Program-made: the position numbers and the translations under genes | Part shown: in pieces, positions 42,738-51,893 of the stretch | Layout: each line of letters starts with the position of its first letter | Position numbering within the stretch: the first letter of the stretch is position 1 | DNA from: Variovorax sp. EL159 | Lineage (GTDB): Bacteria; Pseudomonadota; Gammaproteobacteria; Burkholderiales; Burkholderiaceae_C | Direction of reading: 5' to 3' | DNA: 64,000 nucleotides | NCBI RefSeq assembly: GCF_900100965.1 | Contig: NZ_FMUJ01000001.1 | Location: forward strand, 358,272-422,271 | Notes under the pieces: generated by a model | Database searches by the model: none | Told to the model about the DNA's origin: nothing | Seen by the model: only the letters and a program-made list of their open reading frames with translations

Positions 42738-43829
42738 TCAGGGCAGTCGCGCGATCTGCGTGCGCAGCAGCGCGTAGAAGCCCTCGGCATCGGCCTCGCT
42801 GATCCACAGCGTGTTGGGCGTGCGGCGGTTGTAGCCGCGAAAGTCGACCACCGTCGCGCCGGTCGTGAACTCCCCCTTCGTTTCCACATCCACGCTCACC
42901 TTCGCGCCCTTGAACAGCTCGGGCTGCAGCAGATAGGCGATGACGCACGGGTCGTAGATCGGCCCGACCGCCATGCCCCGGCGGCGCAGGCCGTAGGCCA
43001 TCATCGAATCGAAGATGTCGGCCACCACCTTGCCGGCGTTGTTGCCCATGGCGCGGAAGGGCACGATGCACTCGGGCGTCAGCAGCACGCGGCGCGCCGC
43101 GTCGTGCGACAAGGCCGTCACCGGCACGCCGCTGCGGAACACGATCGATGCCGCCTCGGGGTCGGCGTAGATGTTGAAGGTGGCCGCCGGCGTGATGTTG
43201 CCGCCCACGCCCCACGAACCGTCCATCACCACGATCTCGGCAATGGCGGGCTTGATGTCGGGCGCCGCGTTGAGGGCGGCCGCGAAGTTGGTGAGCGGCG
43301 CCAGGCCGACCAGCGTGATGCTCTTGGGCGCGGCGGCGCGCAGCGTTTCGATCAGGTACTGCACCGCATGCGTCGGCATGAGCGGGCCGCGTGGCTCGTG
43401 CAGCGTCGGGCCTTCCATGCCGGTCTTGCCGTGCACGTCGTCGGCAAAGATCGGCTCGCGCACCAGCGGGCGCGGGTAGCCCGCATAGATCGGAATGTCG
43501 GGCCGGTTGGCCCAGTCGCGCACGATGCGCGCGTTTTTCTCGGTCACGCTGAGCGGCAGGTTGCCCACGCTCACGGTCAGCGCCAAGATGTCGAGCTTGT
43601 CGGTCGCGGCCATGGCCATCAGCAGCGCGATGGCGTCGTCCTGGCCGGGGTCGGTGTCGATGATGACCTGTCGCTTGCCCGGTGCCGCGGGCGGCAGTTG
43701 CGTGGCCGGCGTGCCGGCCATGGCCTGTGCCAGCGCGGCCGGGCTGTTGGCTTGCGCGAAAGCCATGCCGGCCAGGCCGGCGGCGGCGGAAGCGACCAGC
43801 GCGCGGCGGGACAGCAAGAAGGTATTCAT
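42738..43829 (-). CDS. Exported nucleoside hydrolase
   Basis: A 363-residue nucleoside hydrolase. The calcium site DTDPGQDDAIAL (residues about 58-69), HGKTGMEGPTL, NITPAATFNIYADPEAA and the late DPCVIAYLL aspartate are present. These enzymes split purine or pyrimidine nucleosides into base and ribose. The N-terminus SRRALVASAAAGLAGMAFA is a Tat- or Sec-type signal, so it should work in the periplasm, which is less usual for this family. It is third in an operon with a Bug-type binding protein and adenosine deaminase. Confidence 0.9.
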   Translation of the reverse strand: MNTFLLSRRALVASAAAGLAGMAFAQANSPAALAQAMAGTPATQLPPAAPGKRQVIIDTDPGQDDAIALLMAMAATDKLDILALTVSVGNLPLSVTEKNARIVRDWANRPDIPIYAGYPRPLVREPIFADDVHGKTGMEGPTLHEPRGPLMPTHAVQYLIETLRAAAPKSITLVGLAPLTNFAAALNAAPDIKPAIAEIVVMDGSWGVGGNITPAATFNIYADPEAASIVFRSGVPVTALSHDAARRVLLTPECIVPFRAMGNNAGKVVADIFDSMMAYGLRRRGMAVGPIYDPCVIAYLLQPELFKGAKVSVDVETKGEFTTGATVVDFRGYNRRTPNTLWISEADAEGFYALLRTQIARLP

Positions 43830-43836
43830 CGCACGT

Positions 43837-44814
43837 TCACTCCTTGATGTTGGCGGTCTGCACGATCTTCTGGTTGCGTGCGTACTCGGCCTGCACGAAC
43901 TTCGCGAAAGACTCGGGCGTGCCGCTGCCCGGCAACGCACCTTGCTCCATCAGCTTGCTGCGCACGCCTTCTTCCTGCAGCACCGCGTTCAGCTCGTGGT
44001 TGATCTGCGCGACCACGGCCGGCGGCGTCTTCGCAGGCGCGAAAACGCCGGTCCAGCTCACCATGTCGAAGCCCTTCAGGCCAGGCATCTCGTCGAAGGT
44101 GGGCACGTTGGGCAGCGCGGCCAGCCGCTTGCTGCTGGTGATGCCCAGCGCCTTCAGCCGCTTGCCGTTCACATGCGGAATGGCGCTGGTGCTCACCAGC
44201 ATCGCCAGGTCGACCTGGTCGCCGATCACGTCGGTGGCGATCTGCGCACCGCCGCGGTAGGGCACGTGCGTCACGAAGATGCCGCTGCGTTCCTTCAGCA
44301 ACTCCATCGCCAGTTGCAGCACGGTGCCCACGCCCGAGGTCGCGTAGTTGTACCGGCCGGGCTTGGCCTTCGCGAGCTTCACGAAGTCGGTGAAAGTCTG
44401 GGCTTCGAGGCCGGGCCGCGCGACCAGCACCATCGGCGCGGTGTTGAGCAGGCCGACCGGTGCCAGGTCTTTCAGCGGATCGAAGCGGAAGGCGGTCGGG
44501 TTGACCAGCTTGCCGATGGCGATGGCGCTGTCGGGGCCCACCACCAGCGTGTAGCCGTCGGGCGTGGCATTCACCGCCTTGGCCACGCCGATGGCGCCGC
44601 CCGCGCCGCTCACGTTCTCGATCACCACCGACTGCTTGAGTCGTTCGCCGAGCCGCTGGGCGACGAGCCGGGCGTTCACGTCCACGCTGCCGCCGGCGGT
44701 GTAGGGAACGATCAGCGTGATGGGCTTGGCGGCGGGCCATGCTTGCGCGAGAGCAACTGTGGGCAGGGCAGCGCAGAGCGCAGCGGCGAGGAGCAGACGG
44801 CGGGGCGTATTCAT
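43837..44814 (-). CDS. Bug-type (TctC) tripartite transport binding protein
   Basis: A 325-residue secreted solute-binding protein: signal peptide MNTPRRLLLAAALCAALPTVALAQA split around residue 23, then WPAAKPITLIVPYTAGGSVDVNAR and IENVSGAGGAIGVAKAV, the family fingerprints. Bug proteins bind small carboxylates or other polar ligands with the help of a buried water network. The gene lies seven bases from the nucleoside hydrolase, with no TctA/TctB membrane genes nearby, so transport may rely on a shared permease or the protein may only sense its ligand. Confidence 0.92.
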   Translation of the reverse strand: MNTPRRLLLAAALCAALPTVALAQAWPAAKPITLIVPYTAGGSVDVNARLVAQRLGERLKQSVVIENVSGAGGAIGVAKAVNATPDGYTLVVGPDSAIAIGKLVNPTAFRFDPLKDLAPVGLLNTAPMVLVARPGLEAQTFTDFVKLAKAKPGRYNYATSGVGTVLQLAMELLKERSGIFVTHVPYRGGAQIATDVIGDQVDLAMLVSTSAIPHVNGKRLKALGITSSKRLAALPNVPTFDEMPGLKGFDMVSWTGVFAPAKTPPAVVAQINHELNAVLQEEGVRSKLMEQGALPGSGTPESFAKFVQAEYARNQKIVQTANIKE

Positions 44815-44825
44815 GGCGTGGGCAA

Positions 44826-45923
44826 TCAAAGAGGAGAGGAAGTGGGTTCTGTGTCGAGGCGGGCGCGCAGCGTGTCGAAGGCCTCGCTCCACTGCGTGCG
44901 CCAGGCGCGGCGTTGCGTGTCGTCGATCCACGCGCCGTCCAGGCCGTTGTGCATGAAGCCGCGCAGGTCGTCGAGGTTGAAGCCGAAGTCGCGCACCATC
45001 ATCAGCCAGGCCTTTGTGGGCGTGACCTTGTGCAGTGTCGGGTCGTCCGTATTGGGGTGGATGCGCAGGCCCAGGCCGGGCATCTTGCGGATCGGATGGT
45101 CGAGCGCCCAGCGCTCGGGCGGCAGCGTGCGCAGGTAGTAGGAGTTGGTGGGCACCACCGTGAAGATCACGCCGCGCTCGGCGCACTGGCGCGCGAAGTC
45201 GGGCTGGTCGACCACCGTGTAGCCGTGGTCGATGCGGTCCACCTGCAGCACGTCGAGCGCGGTGCGCACGTTGGTCCAGGGCATGCCGAACTCGCCGGCA
45301 TGCGCTGTGGTCTTGAGTCCTGCTTTCTTCGCATCGGCATAGGCCTGCGTGAACAGCTCGGGCGGCCGGTCGTTCTCGCGGTAGTCGATGCCGATGCCGA
45401 TCACTTCGTCGCAACGGTGGGCCTTGACCCACTCGACCATTTCCACGGCCGCCTCGGCGCTGGCCTCGCGGTCGATGGCGGCGATGAGCCGGCCGACGAT
45501 GCCGAACTCCTGCTGCGCATCGTGGATCGCGCGAACGATGGCGCCCTGTGCCATGGCGTAGGGGATGCCGGAGCCGTGCACCGTGCCGGTCGGGTTCCAG
45601 AAGAACTCGGCATAGCGCACGTTGTGCGAGGCCGCGTCCTGCAGGTACTCGAGTGTGAGCTGGTAGAGGTCGCCGGCGCCGCGCACCAGTTGCGCGTCGA
45701 GCGCACGCAGCACGCGCAGCACGCCCACCGGTTTTTCGCCGCGCGTGTAGAAGCTCTCGATCTCGTCGGCCGCCAGCGGCGCGCCGGCGCGCAGGTTGAG
45801 TTGCTTGAAGGTCTCGTGGCGCACGGTGCCGAACAGATGGCAGTGCAACTCGACCTTGGGAATCGCATGCAGCATCGATTCCAGCGTGTAGGGTGCAGAG
45901 GTGGGGGCGGCGCTGCTGGTCAT
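44826..45923 (-). CDS. Adenosine deaminase family protein
   Basis: A 365-residue cytoplasmic metal-dependent deaminase. ELHCHLFGT (first two zinc histidines), TTAHAGEFG (His and Glu proton shuttle), RIDHGYTV (His) and HPNTDDP (zinc Asp) are all in order. The first motif is HCHLFGT rather than the usual HxHLDG, so the substrate may be a relative of adenosine such as a modified adenine. First gene of the purine operon, divergent from LysR. Confidence 0.88.
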   Translation of the reverse strand: MTSSAAPTSAPYTLESMLHAIPKVELHCHLFGTVRHETFKQLNLRAGAPLAADEIESFYTRGEKPVGVLRVLRALDAQLVRGAGDLYQLTLEYLQDAASHNVRYAEFFWNPTGTVHGSGIPYAMAQGAIVRAIHDAQQEFGIVGRLIAAIDREASAEAAVEMVEWVKAHRCDEVIGIGIDYRENDRPPELFTQAYADAKKAGLKTTAHAGEFGMPWTNVRTALDVLQVDRIDHGYTVVDQPDFARQCAERGVIFTVVPTNSYYLRTLPPERWALDHPIRKMPGLGLRIHPNTDDPTLHKVTPTKAWLMMVRDFGFNLDDLRGFMHNGLDGAWIDDTQRRAWRTQWSEAFDTLRARLDTEPTSSPL

Positions 45924-45977
45924 GCTGACCAGTCTAGGGATCGGGGCCGTATAAGGAAAATTTTGAATTTCTATAAT

Positions 45978-45994
45978 TTGATTCACTGAATCAA
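45978..45994. promoter_or_regulatory. LysR operator in divergent promoter
   Basis: TTGATTCACTGAATCAA is a perfect palindrome with a one-base centre and ends in an AT-rich region. It is 54 bases upstream of the deaminase start and 30 bases upstream of the LysR start, the usual site for autoregulation and divergent control. Confidence 0.78.
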
Positions 45995-46024
45995 TAACCA
46001 GAGCCGGCAACCGGAACAACGCCC

Positions 46025-46978
46025 ATGGCCACCTTGCCCCTGCGTGCGCTCACGCTGCGCCAGCTGCAGTTCTTCTCGGTGCTGGTCGAAGAAGGCCAGT
46101 TCGGGCGCGCCGCGCGACGGCTGGCGATCACGCAGCCGGCCTTGAGCAATGCCATCAAGCAGATGGAAAAGCTGCTCGGTGCCGAGCTGCTCACCCGCTC
46201 CACCCATCGGCTCGAACTCACGCCCGTGGGCGCCGAAGTGCTCGCGCGCACCGACTTCCTCGTCAACACCTTCGAGGTGGCGCTGCGCGACATCGAGAGC
46301 ACGGTGCAACGCGGCCGCGCCTTCGTGCGCATTGGCGTGATTCCCTCGGCCAGCGCGCGCGTCGCCGCAGAGGCCAGCGAATTTCTCAAGAACGGCCAGC
46401 GCGATGTGGAACTGGCCTGGCGCGATGCGCCATCGACCACGCTGCTCGCCGAACTGCGCAGCGGCCAGCTCGACATGGCGGTGGCCGCCATCACCGAGCC
46501 GCCGGGCGGCCTGACCTGCATCGACCTCTTTCGCGATCCGCTCGTGCTGGTGGTGCGACGCGATCACCCGCTGGCCGCAGCCGGCGATGCGAACTGGGAG
46601 GCCATCGGCAAGGAGCGGCTGGTGCTGTTCGAAAGCGGCAGCATGCCGGCGCTGGGCAATCCGGCGCGCGCCCAGTTCGCGCAGGGCGCGGAGCCTTATC
46701 GCGTGAGCTATTCCGAAACTCTTTACGCATTGGTGCGCAGCGGGCAGGCCCTTGGGCTGATGCCGCGCCTGTACACGTCCTCGCTGCGCGACCCGGAACT
46801 GGTGGTTGTCCCGCTGCTGAAGCCACGCGTCGAACGCCGCGTGGTGCTCGCCTACCTGCCGGGGCCGATGCGCAACGTGGTGGCGCAGGAGCTGATCGCC
46901 TTTCTGCGCGAGCGGTTGCCGCAGGCGGGGGAGGCCGTTGTGCGACGTGTGAGTAAGGGGATGCGAGCGAAGCGATAG
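46025..46978 (+). CDS. LysR family regulator of the purine-nucleoside operon
   Basis: A 317-residue LysR regulator with the N-terminal winged helix LTLRQLQFFSVLVEEGQFGRAARRLAITQPALSNAIKQMEKLL and an effector-binding domain (residues about 95-300). It is divergent from the deaminase/Bug/hydrolase operon and shares its palindrome. The effector is probably a nucleoside or base; that is inference. Confidence 0.93.
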   Translation: MATLPLRALTLRQLQFFSVLVEEGQFGRAARRLAITQPALSNAIKQMEKLLGAELLTRSTHRLELTPVGAEVLARTDFLVNTFEVALRDIESTVQRGRAFVRIGVIPSASARVAAEASEFLKNGQRDVELAWRDAPSTTLLAELRSGQLDMAVAAITEPPGGLTCIDLFRDPLVLVVRRDHPLAAAGDANWEAIGKERLVLFESGSMPALGNPARAQFAQGAEPYRVSYSETLYALVRSGQALGLMPRLYTSSLRDPELVVVPLLKPRVERRVVLAYLPGPMRNVVAQELIAFLRERLPQAGEAVVRRVSKGMRAKR

Positions 46979-46993
46979 GCTGCCCTGGATGGT

Positions 46994-47620
46994 TCAGGTC
47001 ATCTGCACCTCCTGCCCGAACCGCGCCAGCGTCCAGCCGTTGCCGAGCAGAAACATCCGCGTGTGGAGTTCGCCGAGCGTCGCGTCGTCGATCTCCGCCC
47101 CGAGGTAAGTCAGGCGCTTGTCGCGCAAGTCGACGAACCCTGCCTCGTGGCTGCGGGCAAGGCGCTGCCAAAGCGCATTGGCCCCCGGTGATTGCCGTGC
47201 GCCGCTCATCAGGCAGATGCCGCTGCCGAGCGCCCAGCGATACACCGCCGTGGCGAGTCCCCGCCGCTGATAAGCCGGGTCGTACTGGGAGTGCGGTGCC
47301 CTGATGTGGCGGTCGGCCCTGCGGCCCAGTTCGATCAACCGGTTGAACACGGTGTAGCCGACGAGGCGTTCGTGGCGGATGTCTTCGATGTAGACATACA
47401 GCTCGCCATCCGCTTCGCGGTAGCGGGCGCGCAGGTCGGGGGCGTTCTGCGCCGGCAGGTGCAGCGGCCGCAGGCGATCTTCCAGCGCGCGCATGCGTTC
47501 GTGGACGGGCGTGAGTGGCTCGCTCGGCCGGCCTTTGCTGGGATCGACGTCGATGCGCAGCTCGGCCGGCCGCATGATCCGAAAGGGGCGCGAGGCGAAG
47601 AGGGGCAATGCAAATACCAT
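46994..47620 (-). CDS. GNAT-fold N-acetyltransferase-like protein
   Basis: A 208-residue protein. The acetyl-CoA loop is QYDPAYQRRGLATAVYRWAL (motif A R-R-G-L-A), preceded by ELYVYIEDIRHERLVGYTVF, a typical GNAT strand pair. The first 15 residues are hydrophobic and may not be translated; Met16 (47575) is an alternative start. It starts eight bases after the universal stress protein stop, so the two are probably one unit. Substrate unknown. Confidence 0.72.
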   Translation of the reverse strand: MVFALPLFASRPFRIMRPAELRIDVDPSKGRPSEPLTPVHERMRALEDRLRPLHLPAQNAPDLRARYREADGELYVYIEDIRHERLVGYTVFNRLIELGRRADRHIRAPHSQYDPAYQRRGLATAVYRWALGSGICLMSGARQSPGANALWQRLARSHEAGFVDLRDKRLTYLGAEIDDATLGELHTRMFLLGNGWTLARFGQEVQMT

Positions 47621-47627
47621 GCTGCCC

Positions 47628-48536
47628 TCACTGCCTCAAGGCCGGCGGCAACGCACCCTGCGTTGCCGGTTCCGCATGGGCGGGCAATGAAAAGCCGCTG
47701 CCACGCGGCACGACCAGAACATCGCTCACAGACCACTTCAGCACGCGCTGCGCCACGCTGCCGAACACGAAGTCGGCGATGGCCGAGTGCCCGTGCTTGC
47801 CGACCACCAGAAGCTCCGCCTTCGAGTACTGCTGCTGAACGGTCGCCTGTCGTGCCGGGTCGCCCTGGCCGATCGCGGAGACGACGCGGTTGCGCCGCGC
47901 CGTCGACGAGTCGGACAGCGACAGCATCCGCTCGCGCGCATGCCGTGCGCAGGCGTGGCGCAGCGACTTGATGGTGTAGTCGGACACGTCCGCGTAGCGC
48001 AGCTTGCCCTCGTGCAAGGTGTTGAGCGCGTGAAAGAGCTCGACCTCGGCGGTGTCGTCGAAGGCCCAGGCCAGCTCGACCAGATGCCTCGATGCATCCG
48101 TGAGGTCGACCGCCACCAGAATCCGCCGGTAGCGCGTGGCCGCATCGAGGCGCGCGACCAGGACCGGCTTGCGCACGGCGCGCAGCAATCGCGCCACGGG
48201 CTGTCCGTGAAAGACGGCGAGCGTGCAAGGGTCGCGTGCGTCGCCGACCACCAGCAGGTCGCACCAGCGTGCCTCCTGCGCGATGGCTTCGAGGCGGCCG
48301 CTCAGGTCGTCGACCTTCTTGACGAGGATGCCGAAGCCTTCGGCCATCTCGATGGCGAGCCCCGCCAGATGGCGCGCGGCATGCGCGCCCGTTTCGGTGG
48401 CGCCGGCGAATGCCATGGGCGCGTACATGATTTTCAGCAGCGCGCCGTGCGCCGCGGCAATCGATGCCGCGCGTCGAACCGTGCGATGGCCCCGCGCGGA
48501 CAGGTCGGTGATCGCGAGGATGGATTGGATATGCAT
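47628..48536 (-). CDS. Universal stress protein with two Usp domains
   Basis: A 302-residue protein with two tandem Usp folds: residues 1-140 (MHIQSILAITDLSARGHRTVRRA, LLVVGDARD) and 141-300 (RRILVAVDLTDASRHLVELAW). The second has the ATP loop GKHGHSAIADFVFGSVAQRVL (G-x-x-G-x9-G-S). The first lacks a clear G-x2-G loop, so probably only the second binds ATP. AAGGAACAGAAGC precedes the ATG, which supports this start over longer ones. Confidence 0.88.
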   Translation of the reverse strand: MHIQSILAITDLSARGHRTVRRAASIAAAHGALLKIMYAPMAFAGATETGAHAARHLAGLAIEMAEGFGILVKKVDDLSGRLEAIAQEARWCDLLVVGDARDPCTLAVFHGQPVARLLRAVRKPVLVARLDAATRYRRILVAVDLTDASRHLVELAWAFDDTAEVELFHALNTLHEGKLRYADVSDYTIKSLRHACARHARERMLSLSDSSTARRNRVVSAIGQGDPARQATVQQQYSKAELLVVGKHGHSAIADFVFGSVAQRVLKWSVSDVLVVPRGSGFSLPAHAEPATQGALPPALRQ

Positions 48537-48969
48537 GCTTCTGTTCCTTCCGCAGGAGAAAGCAGGCCGCACGGCCACAGCGGTGCTGCGGCGGCGAGCC
48601 GGAAGATCGGAGGGCGAGAGCGCGACCGTGCCGTGCGCGAGGGCAACCCGTCGCGAGGGGCGGGCGGGTGCTACCGCGCGGGGCTGTGGTGGCCCGGCGG
48701 TCGGTGGATGGCGCTGTAAAGGGGGAGGCTGACCGCCGGGCTCAGGGATGTGCGAGGGTCAGCTCTGACCCTGCCATCACCGCCGCCTGCGCGGCCGCGC
48801 GCGATTCGCTCGATGCCAGCGACTCGAGGTCGACCGGAGAGCGGTTCTTGCTGCGGATGAAAGCCTTGCGTTGCATGGGCCCCGAGTGTAGGAAGGCCCA
48901 CGCCTGTCTGCAATCAAAGGCCCCGCACCCTCTGCCAGATTGGCAGATCGAATGAAGGAGGCCGTGGCC
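48537..48969. other. Gene-poor region, 433 bp
   Basis: Between the universal stress gene and phaZ. The part 48560-48740 is G/C-rich and without a convincing gene. The only candidate is the 44-codon frame at 48742-48876 (minus). No terminator or operator is clear. Confidence 0.5.
48742..48876 (-). CDS. Possible small protein, 44 aa
   Basis: An open frame reading MQRKAFIRSKNRSPVDLESL and continuing through SSESRAAAQAAVMAGSELTL to a TGA. It is basic at the start and helical in the rest, with G/C-ending codons like its neighbours. No ribosome site is evident and no family is known. It lies 93 bases downstream of the phaZ stop on the same strand. Confidence 0.3.
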   Translation of the reverse strand: MQRKAFIRSKNRSPVDLESLASSESRAAAQAAVMAGSELTLAHP

Positions 48970-50187
48970 TCAGTGCAGCTCGGCCGCGGCGTGAATGGTT
49001 TCGCGTACCCGTGGATAGATCTGCGCATTCCACTTGCTGCCGCTGAACACGCCGTAGTGGCCCACGCCGGCCTGCAGGTGGTGGGTCTTGAGGTAAGGCC
49101 GGATGCCGGTGCAGAGGTCTTGCGCCGCCACCGTCTGGCCGACCGCGCAGATGTCGTCGCGTTCGCCTTCCACCGTCAGCAGCGCGGTGCGGCGGATGGC
49201 GGCGGGTTTCACGGTGCGGTCGCCCACGGTGAGCACGCCGCGCGGCAGGTCGTAGGTCTGGAAGACGCGCTCGATGGTCTCCAGGTAGAACTCGGCGGGC
49301 AGGTCGTTCACCGCGAGGTATTCGTCGTAGAAGGTGCCGATGGTGCGGGCCTTCTCGATGTCGCCTTCGACAAGGTGCGTGAGCATGTCCTGGAACTGCT
49401 TCTTGTGGCGCTCGGGGTTCATGCTCATGAAGGCCGCAAGCTGCAGGAAGCCGGGGTACACGCGCCGCATCACGCCCGCATGTGGCCATGGCACGTGGCT
49501 GATGAGGTTGCGCCGGAACCATTCGATGGGCTTGCTGGTGGCCAGCGTGTTCACGCCCGTCGGGTTGATGCGGCAATCGACCGGGCCGGCCATGAGCGTG
49601 AGGCTGCGCGGCGTGGCGGGGTTGTCGTCTTCCGCCATGAGGGCCGTGGCGGCGAGCGCGGCCACGCAGGGCTGGCACACCGCGACCATGTGGCCACCGG
49701 GGCCGATGGCTTCGAGAAAGCGGATGAGCTGCAGCGTGTAGTCGTCGAGGCTGAAGCCGCCATGCCATAGCGGCACGTCGCGCGCGTTGTGCCAGTCGGT
49801 CAGGTACACGTCGTGGTCGCGCAGCAGGGTGCGCACGGTTTCGCGCAGCAAGGTCGCGAAATGGCCCGAGAGTGGTGCAACCAGCAGCACAGGCGGGTGC
49901 ACGGCCTGGGTGTCCTTGCGGAAATGCAACAGCGTACCGAAAGGCGAGACCAGGGTTTTCTCTTCATGGACAGCCACTTGCGCGCCATCGACCACCACGG
50001 CGTCGATACCGTAGGGCGGCCTTGAATGGGTCAGCCGCATGCGCGAGAACACCTCGAACTGGGCGGCCATGCGCCGCATGATGGTGCGCTCGGTGCCCTC
50101 TTTCCAGAGGGCCTGGCCGAGGTACTGCGCCGCGAGCCGCGATGGCGAAAGCATGTCGGCTTGGTTCTGGTAGGCCCGGTACAGCAT
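48970..50187 (-). CDS. phaZ: Intracellular polyhydroxybutyrate depolymerase
   Basis: A 405-residue PHB depolymerase of the intracellular PhaZa1 type. MLYRAYQNQADML is the family start, and the lipase-like box has cysteine as nucleophile (VAVCQPCV, Cys171). The acid and His are in EGERDDICAV and GVGHYGVFSGSKW. It releases hydroxybutyrate from storage granules in the cytoplasm, so the organism presumably stores PHB. The start at 50187 is chosen from the family N-terminus; the longer frame to 50256 is not conserved in character. Divergent from a GST gene. Confidence 0.93.
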   Translation of the reverse strand: MLYRAYQNQADMLSPSRLAAQYLGQALWKEGTERTIMRRMAAQFEVFSRMRLTHSRPPYGIDAVVVDGAQVAVHEEKTLVSPFGTLLHFRKDTQAVHPPVLLVAPLSGHFATLLRETVRTLLRDHDVYLTDWHNARDVPLWHGGFSLDDYTLQLIRFLEAIGPGGHMVAVCQPCVAALAATALMAEDDNPATPRSLTLMAGPVDCRINPTGVNTLATSKPIEWFRRNLISHVPWPHAGVMRRVYPGFLQLAAFMSMNPERHKKQFQDMLTHLVEGDIEKARTIGTFYDEYLAVNDLPAEFYLETIERVFQTYDLPRGVLTVGDRTVKPAAIRRTALLTVEGERDDICAVGQTVAAQDLCTGIRPYLKTHHLQAGVGHYGVFSGSKWNAQIYPRVRETIHAAAELH

Positions 50188-50267
50188 GCAAGGGGTGCAG
50201 GCAAGTTGCGGGCCAGCCGGGTGGCATGGCGCTTGCACGCAGGCCCACATCGTCAAGGAGCTTCAGG

Positions 50268-50924
50268 ATGGCCAAACCCGTTCTCACCATCAGCAGCAAG
50301 AACTACGGCGCGTGGGCACTGCGCGGCTGGCTGATGTGCAGGCTGGCCGGGCTGGACTTCAGCGAGAAGGTCATTCCCCCCGACGACCCGGCCATGAAGG
50401 CCGAGATGCTGCTGCTGTCGTCGTCGATGCTGGTGCCTTCGCTGCAGCACGGCAGCGTGAAGGTGTGGGACACGCTGGCCATCGGCGAGTACCTCAACGA
50501 GATCAAGCCCAAGGCCGGGCTGCTGCCGGCCGACGTGGCGGCCCGCGCCCATTGCCGCGCGATCTGCGGCGAGATGCACTCCGGCTTCAGCTCGATGCGC
50601 GGCGCGCTGCCGATGAACATCAAGGCGCATTTCAAGAACTTCAAGGTGTGGTCGCGCGCGCAGGCCGACATCGACCGCATCGTCGCGATCTGGCGCGAAT
50701 GCCTCAAGGCCTATGGCGGGCCTTTCCTGTTCGGCAAGCAGCCGGGCATGGCCGACGCGATGTACGCGCCGGTCGTCACGCGCTTCCTGAGCTACGACGT
50801 GGCGCTCGACAGCACTTGCGCCGCCTACTGCAAGCGCGTGATGGAACTGCCGCCCATGCAGGAGTGGGTGGCCGCCGCGAAGCAGGAACCCGAAGAGATC
50901 GACGAACTCGACGCGGAGTTCTAG
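50268..50924 (+). CDS. Glutathione S-transferase family protein
   Basis: A 218-residue soluble GST. The N-terminal thioredoxin-like domain holds SSKNYGAWALRGWL (residues 9-22) in the place of the catalytic Ser/Tyr and WDTLAIGEYLNE, the conserved cis-Pro/acid region. An all-helical C-terminal domain follows with FLFGKQPGMADAMYAPVVTRF, the N-capping box. Substrate unknown; many relatives bind glutathione with a Ser at position 9-10. GGAGCTTCAGG gives a ribosome site. Confidence 0.88.
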   Translation: MAKPVLTISSKNYGAWALRGWLMCRLAGLDFSEKVIPPDDPAMKAEMLLLSSSMLVPSLQHGSVKVWDTLAIGEYLNEIKPKAGLLPADVAARAHCRAICGEMHSGFSSMRGALPMNIKAHFKNFKVWSRAQADIDRIVAIWRECLKAYGGPFLFGKQPGMADAMYAPVVTRFLSYDVALDSTCAAYCKRVMELPPMQEWVAAAKQEPEEIDELDAEF

Positions 50925-50962
50925 TAGGCCAGAAGGCCTTCTCAAGCCCCAAGCTGCAAGCC

Positions 50963-51784
50963 TCAGGCAGGCGGCGGCCCGAAGCCGGCCTGCTGCAGCT
51001 TGCGCTCGATGCCCTGCGCCGCCCGCTGCAGGTCGGCCAGATGCGCCGCCACGATCTCGCGCTCGCTCTTTACCGCCGGCAGCCACGCGCAGCTCAGGCA
51101 CCCCACGACGAGGTCGCCAAGACGCACCGGCACCGAGACCGCACCGAAGCGGTCGGGTGAGTCCATGCGCGTCGAGGTCGGATCGCGCGCGACGTACCCG
51201 AGGTCGCGCGCATGCGCCACCATGCGGCGGACGTTCTCCGGCCGCCGTGCATTGCGGTCGAAGTCGTTCGGCGAACGCGCCAGTGCCGCCAGGATCTCGC
51301 GCCGCTCGCCTTCGGGGCAGAACGCCAGGTAGCAGCGCCCCAGCGACGACAGCAGCATCGGCGGCCGAAAGCCCAGCACCCGGTAGTTGACCGCCAGGCC
51401 GTTGCGGGGCCGGTCGGTATCGAGGATCAGCATGGCCGTGCCGTCCCGCACGCCCAGGTCGATGGGCCACGGCACCACGCGCTGCAGCGTGGCGCGCGAC
51501 TGCGCCGCGAGCGCCGAAAGGCGCGTGCGCCATGCCACGGCCGGCCCCGACTCTCCCGTGGCCGACGTGGGCACGTAGCGCTTGTCGAGTTCGCTGCGCT
51601 CGGTCCATCCGGCCTGCTGCAGTGTCTTGAGGATGCGCAGCAGCGTGGCTTTCGACAGCCCGGTCTGCCGGTGCAGCTCGGACAGCGTGACGGCCGACGA
51701 ACGCTGGATCGCCAGCATCACGTCGAGCCCGCGACGCAGCGCATCGATCGACTTGACGCTCTGTGCACCGGTGATGTCCGACAT
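50963..51784 (-). CDS. IclR family transcriptional regulator
   Basis: A 273-residue IclR regulator: N-terminal winged helix (SIDALRRGLDVMLAIQ, TGLSKATLLRILKTLQQAGW) and C-terminal ligand-binding GAF-like domain (LGRCYLAFCPEGERREIL, GAVSVPVRL). GGAGACGGC just upstream fixes the ATG at 51784. The divergent partner is a Bug protein and Rieske oxygenase pair, the usual target type for IclR regulators of aromatic catabolism. The operator is at 51802-51818. Confidence 0.93.
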   Translation of the reverse strand: MSDITGAQSVKSIDALRRGLDVMLAIQRSSAVTLSELHRQTGLSKATLLRILKTLQQAGWTERSELDKRYVPTSATGESGPAVAWRTRLSALAAQSRATLQRVVPWPIDLGVRDGTAMLILDTDRPRNGLAVNYRVLGFRPPMLLSSLGRCYLAFCPEGERREILAALARSPNDFDRNARRPENVRRMVAHARDLGYVARDPTSTRMDSPDRFGAVSVPVRLGDLVVGCLSCAWLPAVKSEREIVAAHLADLQRAAQGIERKLQQAGFGPPPA

Positions 51785-51801
51785 GCCGTCTCCAGAAAAA
51801 T

Positions 51802-51818
51802 GGTTCACCTGGTGAAAC
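51802..51818. promoter_or_regulatory. IclR-type operator
   Basis: GGTTCACCTGGTGAAAC is an inverted repeat with one mismatch around a central T. It sits 18 bases upstream of the iclR start and 76 bases upstream of the Bug gene in the divergent gap, matching the G-rich palindromes IclR proteins bind. Confidence 0.72.
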
Positions 51819-51893
51819 TATATCTTCTGCCTTCAAAGCCGCGTTCCTACAGTGCGTCGACCCACCACAGTCGTTCCCACAGAAGGAGACAAC

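Noticed and set aside
48668..48955. A 95-codon plus-strand frame between the stress gene and phaZ
   Set aside because: No ribosome site, arginine/alanine-rich, and it reads antisense to the better-formed 44-codon frame.
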